A DNA stretch of 64,000 nt, taken from the NCBI RefSeq assembly GCF_016925675.1, contig NZ_CP070506.1:4648501-4712500 (forward strand). The letters run 5' to 3'. This DNA is from Pseudomonas hygromyciniae. Lineage in GTDB: Bacteria; Pseudomonadota; Gammaproteobacteria; Pseudomonadales; Pseudomonadaceae. Both the position numbers and the translations under genes were made by a program. The notes beneath the pieces were generated by a model, which was not told the origin of the DNA, ran no database searches, and saw only the letters and a program-made list of their open reading frames with translations. Shown here piece after piece: positions 46,830-57,593 of the stretch (position 1 is the stretch's first letter; every line of letters starts with the position of its first letter).

Positions 46830-46936
46830 GCAATCATTGGTTTTATTGATCACTCGATTGAAAAAATCTTTTTTACCCGGTGCACGATTGTCGATATAAG
46901 GAGCGCCAACGGCAGTCTTAGCCTGGAGTTAACCTT

Positions 46937-47119
46937 ATGAGCACTGGCAAAGAACAACTGGATGTAGAAGATGACTTCGTGGCCACGGACCCTGACGAGG
47001 CAGCCGAGGCACCTGTAGAAGTTGCCAAGACCAATTTGAGCAAACGCCGCACCATCGACAACCTTCTGGAAGAGCGACGCCTGCAAAAACAGTTGGCCGA
47101 TTACGATTTCGATCTCTAG
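46937..47119 (+). CDS. PA3496-like small protein
   Basis: 60 aa, acidic N-terminal half and basic C-terminal half (SKRRTIDNLLEERRLQKQLADYDFDL). Matches PA3496-family proteins by sequence type and by position after nth; suggested role in envelope integrity comes from family naming only. No signal peptide. Confidence 0.75.
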   Translation: MSTGKEQLDVEDDFVATDPDEAAEAPVEVAKTNLSKRRTIDNLLEERRLQKQLADYDFDL

Positions 47120-47134
47120 CCAAACGATCACACA

Positions 47135-47158
47135 GAAGCCTCCGCCATGGAGGCTTTT
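47135..47158 (+). terminator. Probable terminator after the PA3496-like gene
   Basis: GAAGCCTCC-GCCAT-GGAGGCTTTTCC hairpin with a short T run, between convergent genes. Confidence 0.65.
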
Positions 47159-47180
47159 CCTGCCTGTTGCTCCCTGCGTC

Positions 47181-47813
47181 TTAAACCAGGCCGTTGCGCT
47201 GAGCGAGCTCGATCAGGTCCACCAGGGACCTTGCATTGAGCTTGAGCAGCAAGCGCGTCTTGTACGTGCTCACAGTCTTGTTGCTGAGGAACATGCCATC
47301 AGCGATCTCCTTGTTGGTCTTTCCCTGGGCCAATTGCTGCAACACCATCATCTCCCGACCTGACAGCCGCTCGACCATATCGGCTTCGCTGGTGTTGCCC
47401 TGTGTGGAGCGTACCGAGTTGAGTGCCTGGTTGGGGAAGTAGCTGTAGCCAGACAGCACCGCCTTGATCGCGCTCAGCAACTCGGTGAGGTCCTGCTGCT
47501 TGCACACATAGCCCGCTGCGCCTGCCTGCATGCAGCGCATGGAAAAGTGGCCTGGCGCCTGTGACGTCAGCACCAGTACCTTGAACGGTTGCGCCTGCTT
47601 TGTGGAAGACAGGCGACAAATAACTTCCAAACCGTCAAGTTTGGGAATTCCAATATCCAGGATGACAATATCCGGCATATGCTCCCGCGCTAGTTGCAAC
47701 GCGTCGACTCCGTTATCGGTCTCTGCAACGACCTCATAACCATGACGCTCCATTAGCATGCGTACAGCAAGACGAATGACGGGATGATCATCCACGATCA
47801 GCACTTTATTCAT
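47181..47813 (-). CDS. NarL/FixJ-family response regulator (BvgA/RocA1-like)
   Basis: 210 aa. Receiver domain with DDHP and Asp53 (ILDIGIPKLDG); C-terminal LuxR HTH (LSGREMMVLQQLAQGKTNKEIADGMFLSNKTVSTYKTRLL). Resembles BvgA/RocA1-type regulators that act under hybrid kinases; no kinase in the neighbourhood. ATG at 47813 gives the standard start. A 600-bp intergenic region lies upstream. Confidence 0.82.
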   Translation of the reverse strand: MNKVLIVDDHPVIRLAVRMLMERHGYEVVAETDNGVDALQLAREHMPDIVILDIGIPKLDGLEVICRLSSTKQAQPFKVLVLTSQAPGHFSMRCMQAGAAGYVCKQQDLTELLSAIKAVLSGYSYFPNQALNSVRSTQGNTSEADMVERLSGREMMVLQQLAQGKTNKEIADGMFLSNKTVSTYKTRLLLKLNARSLVDLIELAQRNGLV

Positions 47814-48170
47814 GGGCAAGTCCAATTTCGCTGTTCGAATTATTCAGAACCAGCACAATAGCCTAGTCGTTTCCTCCTTGGCATAGCACTCCCCCCCAAG
47901 TAACGACAAGCAGAGACCCAACCCACAAAGTTATGAGAATAGACCTACAAAAAAACGCCTATATGGATGTGTCGGTTTTTGTTCGGCCTTTCAGAACTTT
48001 CCGTGGGCAAACATATTTTGAGCCAAAAAAGCCCCCTGCGCCCCGGAAACGTAAACGGGACGCACGCCATTCACAGCAAATACCTATTGCACAGCCAGCT
48101 TGTACGGGGGCCGCAGCCCTCCCAAGGCGTTTCCAAAAAGTTCCCACGTGCAACAGCCACTGACAATACC

Positions 48171-48195
48171 TGGAATTATCTGACAGATAATTCCA
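48171..48195. repeat. Perfect 11-bp inverted repeat
   Basis: TGGAATTATCT-GAC-AGATAATTCCA. Possible dimeric-regulator operator or hairpin in the intergenic region upstream of the response regulator. Confidence 0.7.
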
Positions 48196-48381
48196 CAAAC
48201 TAAATAAAACGCTTCATCCGTCCTACTTAATAACCGAATGAATTTAAACACAAATAACGCCAGACACCTGACAGACCAACTTCCAGATACAAAATCCAAG
48301 CATAAAAAACCAATAAACACCGACAGCCCCACTCCCGGGAACAATATTAAACATCAATAAACGCTCACCTGATTTCAGGCA

Positions 48382-48417
48382 AAAAAAATGGCCCCTCTTA
48401 CGAGGAACCATTTTTTA
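48382..48417 (-). terminator. Intrinsic terminator of argG
   Basis: AAAAAATGGCCCCTC-TTAC-GAGGAACCATTTTTT hairpin with A/T runs on both sides, 17 bp after the argG stop. Confidence 0.8.
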
Positions 48418-48433
48418 TGAGGCTACAGATACT

Positions 48434-49651
<1,218 letters not shown>

Positions 49652-49841
49652 GCCATCACTCCACGGGGTTTTACGGAAAGGCGTCGATTCTACCGATCAA
49701 AACCGTGAAATTACAGGGGCGCGACAGCAAATGAAGATAAAGCGACAGATTATGTCGGGCGAGCGACGAATGGCCGCACCTTAAAACGCCTTGGCTGTGG
49801 GGAATCAGATGCCTAGCGTCATCGTTGACGAGCATCGCTGG

Positions 49842-49858
49842 CCAGCCAGCTCCCACAG
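49842..49858. repeat. Single REP half
   Basis: GCCAGCCAGCTCCCACAG, one end of the GTGGGAGCTGGC repeat without a matching partner nearby. Confidence 0.6.
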
Positions 49859-49865
49859 AGAAGTA

Positions 49866-50786
49866 TCAGGAGGTCGCTGCCGCATTCGCCGGGGCCGTGG
49901 CCTGGGGCGCCGGTTTTTCGGGGGCAGGCACGCGGTCGAGGTGGATATTGACCCGCCGGTTCTTCGCCCGGTTGGCCGGATTGGTGTTGGGGACCAGTGG
50001 ATAACGCTCACCATGAAAACGCAGGACAATCTGCGACTCAGGGATGCCGTTGGCCTTGAAGAAGTCCATCACCGCCAGACCCCGGCGCCGTGACAGGTCA
50101 CGATTGGTCAGGCGGTTGCCGCTGTTGTCCGAATGGCCGTCCAGTTCGATATGGTTGACGGTAGGGTCGGCCTTGATGAATTCAAGCATCACCATCAGCT
50201 TGGCCTTGGCTGCCGGATCCAGGTCAATCCCCCCGCCCGGAAAACCGACTTCAGCCTGCTTGACCTGCTCGAAGTTCATCGGCAGCAACTTCGCGGTACA
50301 CAACTGGTAGTCGCTATAGGCCTTATTGAATCGCACCGGCAGCAGACGGATTTCCGAATAGCCGCCGTCCCTGGAATAGTGGCGCACGGTAGGGGTGCGG
50401 CCATCCAGCAAGCCATTGAACAGGCGTCCGGCCTGGGCTTGAGAGCTGTTGAACAGCACATCGCCGCTGCCCGCACGCACGGCACCGAGGTTGATATCAC
50501 CGCGCCCCGGCTGCCACGGCGCGGCCGCCGCCAATAACGTCGCGGAACCGACGCCCAGCGCACTATTGTAGGCTTTCAGGCGAAATGTCGCCTGCTCGCC
50601 GGCCCTGCGCACGAACTCACCCGAGCCAAAATCGGCGATAGGCTGGCTCAAGCGGCACTCGAACTTGTCGCCTTCCACCTTCCACTCGACATTCTCCAGG
50701 CGCGTCTGGAATGTCAGGGCCATCGCGGGCAAGCTGGCGAACACGCTGAGCAGGGCTAGATATTGCTGGCGCACGGGCGGCTCCAC
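49866..50786 (-). CDS. motY: Flagellar motor protein MotY (OmpA-family C-terminus)
   Basis: 306 aa. Signal peptide ending ALT (about 25), an N-terminal MotY-type domain, then an OmpA-like peptidoglycan-binding domain (NHIELDGHSDNSGNRLTNRDLSRRRGLAVMDFF). Anchors the MotCD stator to peptidoglycan around the flagellar motor. Between argG and pyrC exactly as in P. aeruginosa. Pro/Ala-rich tail. Confidence 0.88.
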   Translation of the reverse strand: MEPPVRQQYLALLSVFASLPAMALTFQTRLENVEWKVEGDKFECRLSQPIADFGSGEFVRRAGEQATFRLKAYNSALGVGSATLLAAAAPWQPGRGDINLGAVRAGSGDVLFNSSQAQAGRLFNGLLDGRTPTVRHYSRDGGYSEIRLLPVRFNKAYSDYQLCTAKLLPMNFEQVKQAEVGFPGGGIDLDPAAKAKLMVMLEFIKADPTVNHIELDGHSDNSGNRLTNRDLSRRRGLAVMDFFKANGIPESQIVLRFHGERYPLVPNTNPANRAKNRRVNIHLDRVPAPEKPAPQATAPANAAATS

Positions 50787-50930
50787 TGGTTTCTACAACA
50801 CATCAAGGCGTCATACATCGTTAAGGCATACCCAGGGATATCGGTCGCGTCCTGCAAAACTTGATAGCGAGTGCCTGCAAGAGTCTTTTCCGGTAGCATT
50901 CCCACCAGATTGACCCGCCTGGAATCCCCA

Positions 50931-51977
50931 ATGTCCGACCGCCTGACCCTGCTGCGTCCCGACGACTGGCATATTCATCTTCGCGATGGTGCTGCGTTGC
51001 CCCAAACCGTGGCCGATGTTGCGCGCACGTTTGGCCGTGCCATCATCATGCCTAACCTGGTACCTCCGGTGCGTAATGCCGCTGAAGCCGACGCCTATCG
51101 CCAGCGCATCCTCGCTGCGCGACCGGCCGGTAGCCGCTTCGAACCGTTGATGGTGCTCTACCTGACCGACCGCACCCAGCCCGCCGAAATACGCGAAGCC
51201 AAGGCCAGCGGTTTCGTGCACGCCGCCAAGCTGTACCCGGCCGGCGCCACGACCAACTCCGACTCCGGCGTAACCAGTATCGACAAGATCCTGCCCGCCA
51301 TCGAAGCCATGGCCGAAGTGGGCATGCCGCTGCTGATCCACGGTGAAGTCACCCGTGGCGATGTGGATGTGTTTGATCGCGAGAAGATCTTCATCGACGA
51401 GCACATGCGCCGTGTGGTCGAGCTGTTCCCGACGCTCAAGGTCGTGTTCGAGCACATCACCACCGCAGACGCCGTGCAGTTCGTCACCGAGGCTTCGGCC
51501 AACGTCGGCGCAACCATCACCGCGCACCACCTGCTATACAACCGCAACCACATGCTGGTGGGTGGGATTCGGCCGCACTTCTATTGCCTGCCGATCCTCA
51601 AGCGCAACACCCATCAGGTGGCGTTGCTCGATGCGGCTACCAGTGGCAGCGCAAAGTTCTTCCTCGGCACCGACTCGGCGCCCCACGCCCAGCACGCCAA
51701 GGAAGCCGCCTGCGGTTGTGCCGGCTGCTACACCGCCTATGCGGCGATCGAGCTGTACGCCGAAGCCTTCGAATCGCGCAACGCCCTGGACAAACTCGAG
51801 GCCTTCGCCAGCCTCAATGGCCCACGTTTCTATGGCCTGCCGGCGAATACCGACCGTATTACCCTGGTCCGTGAAGACTGGACCGCCCCCACCAGCCTGC
51901 CATTTGGCGAGCTGACCGTTATCCCGCTGCGCGCCGGTGAAACACTGCGCTGGCGCCTGCTGGAGGAACACAAGTGA
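50931..51977 (+). CDS. pyrC: Dihydroorotase
   Basis: 348 aa, class II zinc amidohydrolase of pyrimidine synthesis. Metal-binding DWHIHLRD (about 13-20), [15 protein letters not shown] and FLGTDSAPH motifs. ATG at 50931 gives the family start. Its stop overlaps the rnt GTG start. Confidence 0.96.
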   Translation: MSDRLTLLRPDDWHIHLRDGAALPQTVADVARTFGRAIIMPNLVPPVRNAAEADAYRQRILAARPAGSRFEPLMVLYLTDRTQPAEIREAKASGFVHAAKLYPAGATTNSDSGVTSIDKILPAIEAMAEVGMPLLIHGEVTRGDVDVFDREKIFIDEHMRRVVELFPTLKVVFEHITTADAVQFVTEASANVGATITAHHLLYNRNHMLVGGIRPHFYCLPILKRNTHQVALLDAATSGSAKFFLGTDSAPHAQHAKEAACGCAGCYTAYAAIELYAEAFESRNALDKLEAFASLNGPRFYGLPANTDRITLVREDWTAPTSLPFGELTVIPLRAGETLRWRLLEEHK

Positions 51978-52645
51978 GTGAAGACCATTACGACGACGAA
52001 CAGGAACACAGTGGCGGCGGTTCGCGCCACCCAATGGCCGAGCGTTTCCGCGGCTATCTGCCTGTCGTTATCGACGTAGAAACCGGCGGCTTCAATTGCG
52101 CCACCGATGCACTGCTGGAAATTGCGGCGACCACCATCGGTATGGACGAACAGGGTTTTGTGTATCCAGAACACACCCACTTCTTCCGCGTCGAGCCGTT
52201 TGAAGGCGCCAATATCGAAGCCGCAGCCTTGGAGTTCACCGGGATCAAGCTCGACCATCCACTGCGCATGGCCGTCAGCGAAGAAGCGGCGTTGACCGAC
52301 ATCTTCCGTGGCGTACGCAAGGCCTTGAAGGCCAACGGCTGCAAACGCGCGATCCTGGTCGGCCACAACAGCAGTTTTGACCTGGGCTTTCTCAACGCCG
52401 CCGTGGCACGCCTGGACATGAAGCGCAACCCGTTCCACCCGTTCTCCAGCTTTGACACCGCCACCCTGGCTGGCCTGGCTTATGGCCAGACCGTACTGGC
52501 CAAAGCATGCCAGGCAGCCGGTATCGACTTCGACGGTCGCGAGGCCCACTCGGCTCGCTACGACACCGAGAAGACCGCCGATCTGTTCTGCGGCATCGTT
52601 AACCGCTGGAAACAGATGGGCGGCTGGGAAGATTTCAGCGACTGA
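51974..52645 (+). CDS. rnt: Ribonuclease T
   Basis: 223 aa DEDD 3'-5' exoribonuclease for tRNA end turnover and stable-RNA maturation. Exo[10 protein letters not shown] (about 32-40), Exo[12 protein letters not shown], Exo[14 protein letters not shown]. Begins with GTG overlapping the pyrC stop, so the two are coupled. Confidence 0.95.
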   Translation: MSEDHYDDEQEHSGGGSRHPMAERFRGYLPVVIDVETGGFNCATDALLEIAATTIGMDEQGFVYPEHTHFFRVEPFEGANIEAAALEFTGIKLDHPLRMAVSEEAALTDIFRGVRKALKANGCKRAILVGHNSSFDLGFLNAAVARLDMKRNPFHPFSSFDTATLAGLAYGQTVLAKACQAAGIDFDGREAHSARYDTEKTADLFCGIVNRWKQMGGWEDFSD

Positions 52646-52668
52646 TTACGTCGCCAAATCCCACGCAT

Positions 52669-52701
52669 AAAAAAACCGGCCCTCTCAGGCCGGTTTTTTT
52701 T
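52669..52701. terminator. Bidirectional terminator between rnt and the peroxiredoxin gene
   Basis: AAAAAACCGGCC-CTCTCA-GGCCGGTTTTTTTT, with runs on both sides between convergent genes. Confidence 0.9.
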
Positions 52702-52716
52702 CACCGCGAATCTGGC

Positions 52717-53319
52717 TTACAGCTTGCCAGCGTTCTCGGTCAGGTAAGCCGCAACGCCTGCTGGCGAAGCGTTCATGCCCTTGTCGCCTTTTTTCCAGTT
52801 GGCCGGGCAGACTTCGCCGTGCTCTTCGTGGAATTGCAGAGCGTCGACCAGGCGGATCAGCTCTTCCATGTTACGGCCCAGCGGCAGGTCGTTGATGATC
52901 TGCGAGCGCACAACGCCCTTGTCGTCGATCAGGAACGCGCCACGGAAAGCCACGCCGCCTTCGGACTCAACGTCGTAGGCCTTGGCGATGTCGTGCTTCA
53001 TGTCGGCAGCCATGGTGTATTTGACTTTGCCGATGCCGCCATCATTGATAGCGGTGTTGCGCCAGGCGTTGTGGGTGAAATGGGAGTCAATGGAAACGGC
53101 AACCACTTCAACGTTACGCGCCTTGAAATCGTCCATGCGGTGATCCAGGGCGATCAGCTCGGACGGGCAGACGAAGGTGAAGTCCAGCGGGTAGAAGAAC
53201 ACCAGGCCGTATTTGCCTTTGATGGCTTCAGACAGCTTGAAGCTGTCAACGATTTCGCCATTGCCGAGGACGGCTGGTACGTCGAAATCCGGGGCTTGTT
53301 TGCCGACGAGTACGCTCAT
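52717..53319 (-). CDS. Typical 2-Cys peroxiredoxin (AhpC/Prx1 type)
   Basis: 200 aa. Peroxidatic Cys51 in DFTFVCPSE, resolving Cys in GEVCPANW (about 170). Reduces H2O2 and organic peroxides. Same position as P. aeruginosa PA3529. Divergent from bfd across a Fur-box region. Confidence 0.93.
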   Translation of the reverse strand: MSVLVGKQAPDFDVPAVLGNGEIVDSFKLSEAIKGKYGLVFFYPLDFTFVCPSELIALDHRMDDFKARNVEVVAVSIDSHFTHNAWRNTAINDGGIGKVKYTMAADMKHDIAKAYDVESEGGVAFRGAFLIDDKGVVRSQIINDLPLGRNMEELIRLVDALQFHEEHGEVCPANWKKGDKGMNASPAGVAAYLTENAGKL

Positions 53320-53487
53320 TGGTTATCTCCTGATGGTATTTGAAGTAAATGGACCGCCCCGAGTCTGCCGTGAATTGACGACAGGCCTGTGACGCGATCA
53401 CGCTTCGTAAAGACCGGCCATCATACCTGAAAAAAACCGTTCGTCAGTGAGGGCGCCATGGCGAGCAATAGTTTGAGAAAGCACTTT

Positions 53488-53506
53488 GACAATCATTCTC
53501 GTTAAC
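53488..53506. promoter_or_regulatory. Probable Fur box upstream of bfd
   Basis: GACAATCATTCTCGTTAAC matches the 19-bp Fur consensus at 13 positions. It lies 48 bp before bfd, an iron-repressed gene in P. aeruginosa. Confidence 0.6.
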
Positions 53507-53553
53507 ATTAAGATCCGTCGCACTTAAGCCTTAAACCGCGATGGTTCTCCCTT

Positions 53554-53772
53554 ATGTATGTCTGCCTCTGCACTGGCGTCACCGACGGACAAATCCGCGA
53601 AGCGATCTATGAAGGTTGCTGCAGCTACAAGGAAGTGCGTGAAACTACCGGCGTTGCCAGCCAATGCGGCAAATGTGCTTGCCTTGCCAAGCAAGTGGTA
53701 CGGGAAACCTTGACTAAACTGCAGGTAGCCCAGGCCGCGATCCCCTACTCGGCAGAATTTACACACGCCTGA
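53554..53772 (+). CDS. bfd: Bacterioferritin-associated ferredoxin Bfd
   Basis: 72 aa. [2Fe-2S] ligands Cys4, Cys6, Cys38 and Cys41 in the BFD arrangement. Reduces BfrB to mobilise stored iron under iron starvation. Followed by its terminator and then bfrB. Confidence 0.93.
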   Translation: MYVCLCTGVTDGQIREAIYEGCCSYKEVRETTGVASQCGKCACLAKQVVRETLTKLQVAQAAIPYSAEFTHA

Positions 53773-53789
53773 AACAACCTATTTTAAAG

Positions 53790-53815
53790 AACCGGACTTA
53801 GCGTCCGGTTTTTTT
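53790..53815 (+). terminator. Intrinsic terminator after bfd
   Basis: ACCGGAC-TTAGC-GTCCGGTTTTTTT, so bfd and bfrB are separate transcripts. Confidence 0.88.
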
Positions 53816-53973
53816 ATGCCTGCAATTCAAATAGTTAGGTCCAAGACGCGGAACACAAACATTCTTATTCCGATTAATTTTCATTTATTATTCAATAACT
53901 TAGGTTTGACACTAGTAATCGTGCAGCTCAAACTCCGCCTTATATACAACGAATACAAGGCAGGACCCCAATC

Positions 53974-54444
53974 ATGAAAGGCGACATCTCAGTCATCCAG
54001 CAACTCAATAAAATCCTTGCCAATGAACTGGTCGCGATCAATCAGTACTTCCTGCATGCGCGCATGTATGACGACTGGGGCCTGGAAAAGCTCGGCAAGC
54101 GCGAGTACAAGGAATCGATCAAGGCCATGAAGGACGCAGACGCGCTGATCAAGCGCATCCTGTTCCTCGAAGGTCTGCCGAACGTACAGGACCTGGGCAA
54201 GCTGAATATCGGCGAGCACACCCTGGAAATGCTCAACAGCGACCTGGGCTTCGAGCGCAAGAGCCATGCCGACCTCAAGGCCGCCATCGCCCACTGCGAG
54301 ACCAAGGGCGACTTCGGCAGCCGTGAGCTGCTGGAAGATATTCTGGAAGACCAGGAAGAGCATATCGACTGGCTGGAAACCCAAGTTGGCCTGATCGACA
54401 AAGTAACTCTGGAAAACTACCTGCAATCGCAGATGGGTGAGTAA
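53974..54444 (+). CDS. bfrB: Bacterioferritin BfrB
   Basis: 156 aa. Four-helix bundle with di-iron Glu/His ligands (E18 region, EESIK and HxxE motifs) and heme-ligating Met52. Iron storage 24-mer partnered with Bfd. An AT-rich promoter region precedes it. Confidence 0.95.
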   Translation: MKGDISVIQQLNKILANELVAINQYFLHARMYDDWGLEKLGKREYKESIKAMKDADALIKRILFLEGLPNVQDLGKLNIGEHTLEMLNSDLGFERKSHADLKAAIAHCETKGDFGSRELLEDILEDQEEHIDWLETQVGLIDKVTLENYLQSQMGE

Positions 54445-54455
54445 TCTCTAAATAT

Positions 54456-54556
54456 TGTAGGAGCGAGCTTGCTCGCGAAAAGCGTGAAGGCGCCGCGTTC
54501 ATTCAGAATGCTCGCGTTATCGTTAACGCCCTTCGCGAGCACGCTCGCTCCTACAG
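54456..54556. repeat. REPIN between bfrB and grxD
   Basis: TGTAGGAGCGAGCTTGCTCG ... GCGAGCACGCTCGCTCCTACA, about 100 bp, with the GCGTTATCGTTAACG core. Confidence 0.88.
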
Positions 54557-54561
54557 GTACG

Positions 54562-54599
54562 AAAAAGCCCCGCTCTCGAATGAGAAGCGGGGCTTTTTA
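54562..54599. terminator. Terminator downstream of grxD and bfrB
   Basis: AAAAAGCCCCGCTTCTC-type hairpin (AAAAAGCCCCGCTCTCG / AGAAGCGGGGCTTTTT) between convergent genes, T/A runs on both sides. Confidence 0.85.
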
Positions 54600-54610
54600 T
54601 TGTGCGCGAA

Positions 54611-54949
54611 TCAGGCTTCGGTCTTGGCCGCCGCCTTTTCAGCAGCATCCTTGATCAGCGCCTGCAACGAACCATCAGCCGCCATTTCGGTGATGATATC
54701 GCTACCGCCGACCAGTTCACCGGCCACCCACAGTTGTGGGAAAGTTGGCCAGTTGGCGTACTTCGGCAGGTTGGCGCGGATTTCCGGGTTTTGCAGGATA
54801 TCGACGTAGGCGAACTTTTCGCCACACTGCATCACGGCCTGGGAAGCCTTTGCGGAGAAGCCGCACTGCGGGGCATTCGGTGCGCCCTTCATGTAAAGCA
54901 GAATGGTGTTGTTAGCAATCTGCTCTTTAATCGTTTCGATGATATCCAT
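54611..54949 (-). CDS. grxD: Monothiol glutaredoxin (Grx4 type)
   Basis: 112 aa. CGFS active site in APQCGFSAKA (about 27-36) and the GSH-binding WPTFPQLW. Works in Fe-S cluster delivery. Iron-handling neighbours bfd and bfrB are consistent. C-terminal AEKAAAKTEA tail. Confidence 0.95.
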   Translation of the reverse strand: MDIIETIKEQIANNTILLYMKGAPNAPQCGFSAKASQAVMQCGEKFAYVDILQNPEIRANLPKYANWPTFPQLWVAGELVGGSDIITEMAADGSLQALIKDAAEKAAAKTEA

Positions 54950-55052
54950 GGAACACCTCGGCTGGAACTTTGCGACTCACAGGTCGGCACGGTGGCGCAT
55001 TGTAACGCAAAATCCGAGCGTGGTGCTCGGGCTCCCCGACAGACTCACTGCG

Positions 55053-57161
55053 TCACGCCGCCGCGACCTGCACCGGCACACCATTCAATGCTGCGTTGCC
55101 CGACAACTCATCCAACTGCCGCTCATCCGTCAGGTCGTTGGCACTCGCCCCAGGCTGCGCGCTGGCGATGTTCATATGCACACCCGGCCGATCATGGCCC
55201 CACCCGTGGGGCAGGCTGACCACGCCAGGCATCATTTCCAGGCTGGCCAACACCTGCACTTCGATCATGCCGATCCGCGAACTGACCCGCACCCGCTGCC
55301 CGTCACTCAGTTGGCGGCTGGCGAGATCATCCGGGTGCATCAACAGTTGATGCCGCGGCTTGCCCTTCACCAGCCGGTGATAGTTGTGCATCCACGAATT
55401 ATTGCTGCGCACATGCCGGCGACCGATCAACAGTAACTCGTCGACCTTAGGCAGCGGTAAGGCCGCAAACCGCGCTAGGTCCGCCAGGATCACGGGCGGA
55501 GCCGCCTGGACCCGGCCGTTGGCAGTTTTCAAACGCCCCGCCAGATTGGCCTTCAGCGGCCCCAGGTCCAGGCCATGGGGATGATCGGCCAGCATGTCCA
55601 CCGACAGCTTGTGAGTGGAGGCGTCGCCATAGGCGCCCGCCCGCAAGCCAAGATCAATCATCTGCGCTGGCGCCATCGTCGGCTTGAGCGGGTTGCCGGT
55701 GCGGGCCGCAAACGCCTGGGCCAGACCGACGAAAATTTCCCAGTCGTGCAACGCCCCCTCGGGTTTGGGCAAAATCGCCCGATTGAAGCGCGTGACGTTA
55801 CGCACCGCAAACATATTGAAGGTCGTGTCGTAGTGATCGTTTTCCAAGGCCGACGTCGAGGGCAGGATCAAGTCGGCATAGCGGGTGGTCTCGTTGATAT
55901 ACAGGTCCACGCTGACCATAAACTCCAGGCCATCCAGCGCCTGCTCCAGTTGCCGACCGTTAGGCGTAGACAACACCGGATTGCCAGCCACGGTGACCAG
56001 CGCGCGGATTTGCCCTTCACCGGCGGTAAGCATTTCTTCGGCCAGGGCCGATACCGGCAGCTCGCCGCTGTATTCGGGCCGCCCCGAAACCCGGCTCTGC
56101 CAACGATTGAAATGCCCGCCTGACGTGGCTGCCACCAGGTCCACCGCAGGCTCGGTGCACAAGGCGCCGCCCACCCGGTCCAGATTGCCGGTGACCAGGT
56201 TGATCAACTGCACCAGCCAGTGGCACAAGGTGCCGAATGCCTGGGTCGACACCCCCATGCGTCCGTAGCAGACCGCCTTGTCCGCGGCTGCAAAGTCCCG
56301 CGCCAACTGGCGAATCTGCTCGGCCGGCACCGCGCATTGAGCGCTCATGGCCTCGGCGGTAAAGCTCGCGAGGGCGCGGCGTACCTCGTCCAAACCGTCC
56401 ACCGGCAAGTGGCTGTCACGGGTCAGGTGTTCTTCGAACAACGTGTTAAGCACCCCGAACAGCAACGCCGCGTCCCCACCAGGGCGCACAAACAGATGCT
56501 GGTCGGCCATGGCCGCCGTCTCACTGCGCCGGGGGTCGACCACCACCACTTTGCCGCCGCGCGCCTGAATCGCCTTCAGGCGCTTTTCCACATCCGGCAC
56601 GGTCATGATGCTGCCATTGGAAGCCAGTGGATTGCCGCCCAGGATCAGCATGAAGTCGGTCTGGTCAATATCCGGGATGGGCAGCAACAGCCCATGCCCA
56701 TACATCAGGTGGCTGGTGAGGTGATGGGGCAATTGGTCCACCGATGTCGCGGAAAAACGATTGCGTGTTTTCAACTGCCCAAGAAAATAGTTGCTGTGGG
56801 TCATCAAGCCATAGTTATGCACGCTCGGATTGCCCTGATACACCGCCACCGCATTCTGCCCATGCCGCGCCTGGATGCCCGTCAACCGCTCGGCCACCAG
56901 GGCGAAGGCCTCGTCCCAGGGGATCGGTTGCCACTCGCTGCCTACCCGCAGCATCGGTTGGTGCAGGCGATCGGGATCGTTCTGGATATCCTGCAGGGCC
57001 ACGGCCTTGGGGCAGATATGGCCACGGCTGAAGGTGTCCAGGGCATCGCCCTTGATCGAGGTAATGGCAATGCTGCCTGCGTCCGAGGTGGTGGTTTCCA
57101 GGGTCAGGCCGCAGATGGCTTCGCACAGGTGGCAGGCACGGTGATGGAGAGTCTTGGTCAT
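55053..57161 (-). CDS. Molybdopterin oxidoreductase (formate dehydrogenase/nitrate reductase-like)
   Basis: 702 aa. N-terminal [4Fe-4S] motif CHLCEAICGL...HICPKA (about 8-54), then the Mo-bis-MGD core and a molydopterin dinucleotide-binding C-terminal domain (SRQLSDGQRVRV; SLPHGWGH). No signal peptide or partner subunits are nearby. Substrate unknown; an assimilatory or formate-type enzyme are both possible. ATG at 57161 (MTKTLHHRACHLC) chosen by the Fe-S domain. Confidence 0.85.
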   Translation of the reverse strand: MTKTLHHRACHLCEAICGLTLETTTSDAGSIAITSIKGDALDTFSRGHICPKAVALQDIQNDPDRLHQPMLRVGSEWQPIPWDEAFALVAERLTGIQARHGQNAVAVYQGNPSVHNYGLMTHSNYFLGQLKTRNRFSATSVDQLPHHLTSHLMYGHGLLLPIPDIDQTDFMLILGGNPLASNGSIMTVPDVEKRLKAIQARGGKVVVVDPRRSETAAMADQHLFVRPGGDAALLFGVLNTLFEEHLTRDSHLPVDGLDEVRRALASFTAEAMSAQCAVPAEQIRQLARDFAAADKAVCYGRMGVSTQAFGTLCHWLVQLINLVTGNLDRVGGALCTEPAVDLVAATSGGHFNRWQSRVSGRPEYSGELPVSALAEEMLTAGEGQIRALVTVAGNPVLSTPNGRQLEQALDGLEFMVSVDLYINETTRYADLILPSTSALENDHYDTTFNMFAVRNVTRFNRAILPKPEGALHDWEIFVGLAQAFAARTGNPLKPTMAPAQMIDLGLRAGAYGDASTHKLSVDMLADHPHGLDLGPLKANLAGRLKTANGRVQAAPPVILADLARFAALPLPKVDELLLIGRRHVRSNNSWMHNYHRLVKGKPRHQLLMHPDDLASRQLSDGQRVRVSSRIGMIEVQVLASLEMMPGVVSLPHGWGHDRPGVHMNIASAQPGASANDLTDERQLDELSGNAALNGVPVQVAAA

Positions 57162-57454
57162 GGCCAGTCTCTTTATTAGGGCTTTGGCCCGACTATGGGC
57201 CGCGCCCACTCGCGGCGCCAGCAAGGTTCGCCCCGTGAATCAACGGGCATCAGGCCAAGCCATGGGCAAGCATGAGCAAATGTTTCAGAAACCTCCCGTA
57301 CACCCGTTGAAACCGACGAAACCTGGCCCCGTGCCGCCATCACGCATTGCAAAAGGTCTCGACGCCAGTGTACAAATGACCCGCTGCTGTCCGTAAACAG
57401 GCTTCAAAAGTGCTATTCCCGCCCCTTTGAACACCCCTAAAAAACCGTAGCCTA

Positions 57455-57470
57455 TTGGTAAGACGCGACA
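57455..57470 (-). promoter_or_regulatory. Candidate ArgR half-site upstream of argF
   Basis: On the minus strand TGTCGCGTCTTACCAA matches the Pseudomonas ArgR half-site TGTCGC-N8-AA. It is about 124 bp before argF, a gene repressed by ArgR in P. aeruginosa. The rest of 57162-57593 has no gene. Confidence 0.45.
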
Positions 57471-57593
57471 TTTAATGTCAATATCGCGCCTTCCCCTATT
57501 TCGTCGCCCCGTGCGGCTTTCGCCGCAGGTCTCGCCCGTTGTCACAATAAACAAGGCTTTGAGTATCTGCGGTCTGTTGCAAAAAGGTAGTTA

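Larger units (their letters stand above)
47826..48433. other. 600-bp AT-rich intergenic region without a convincing gene
   Basis: Between the response regulator and argG. It holds a perfect inverted repeat (48171-48195) and the argG terminator (48382-48417). The short frames in it have no supported start or similarity I recognise. Confidence 0.6.

Noticed and set aside
48084..48344. 86-aa hydrophobic minus-strand frame in the argG upstream gap
   Set aside because: No ribosome-binding site or recognisable family; it spans the perfect inverted repeat.
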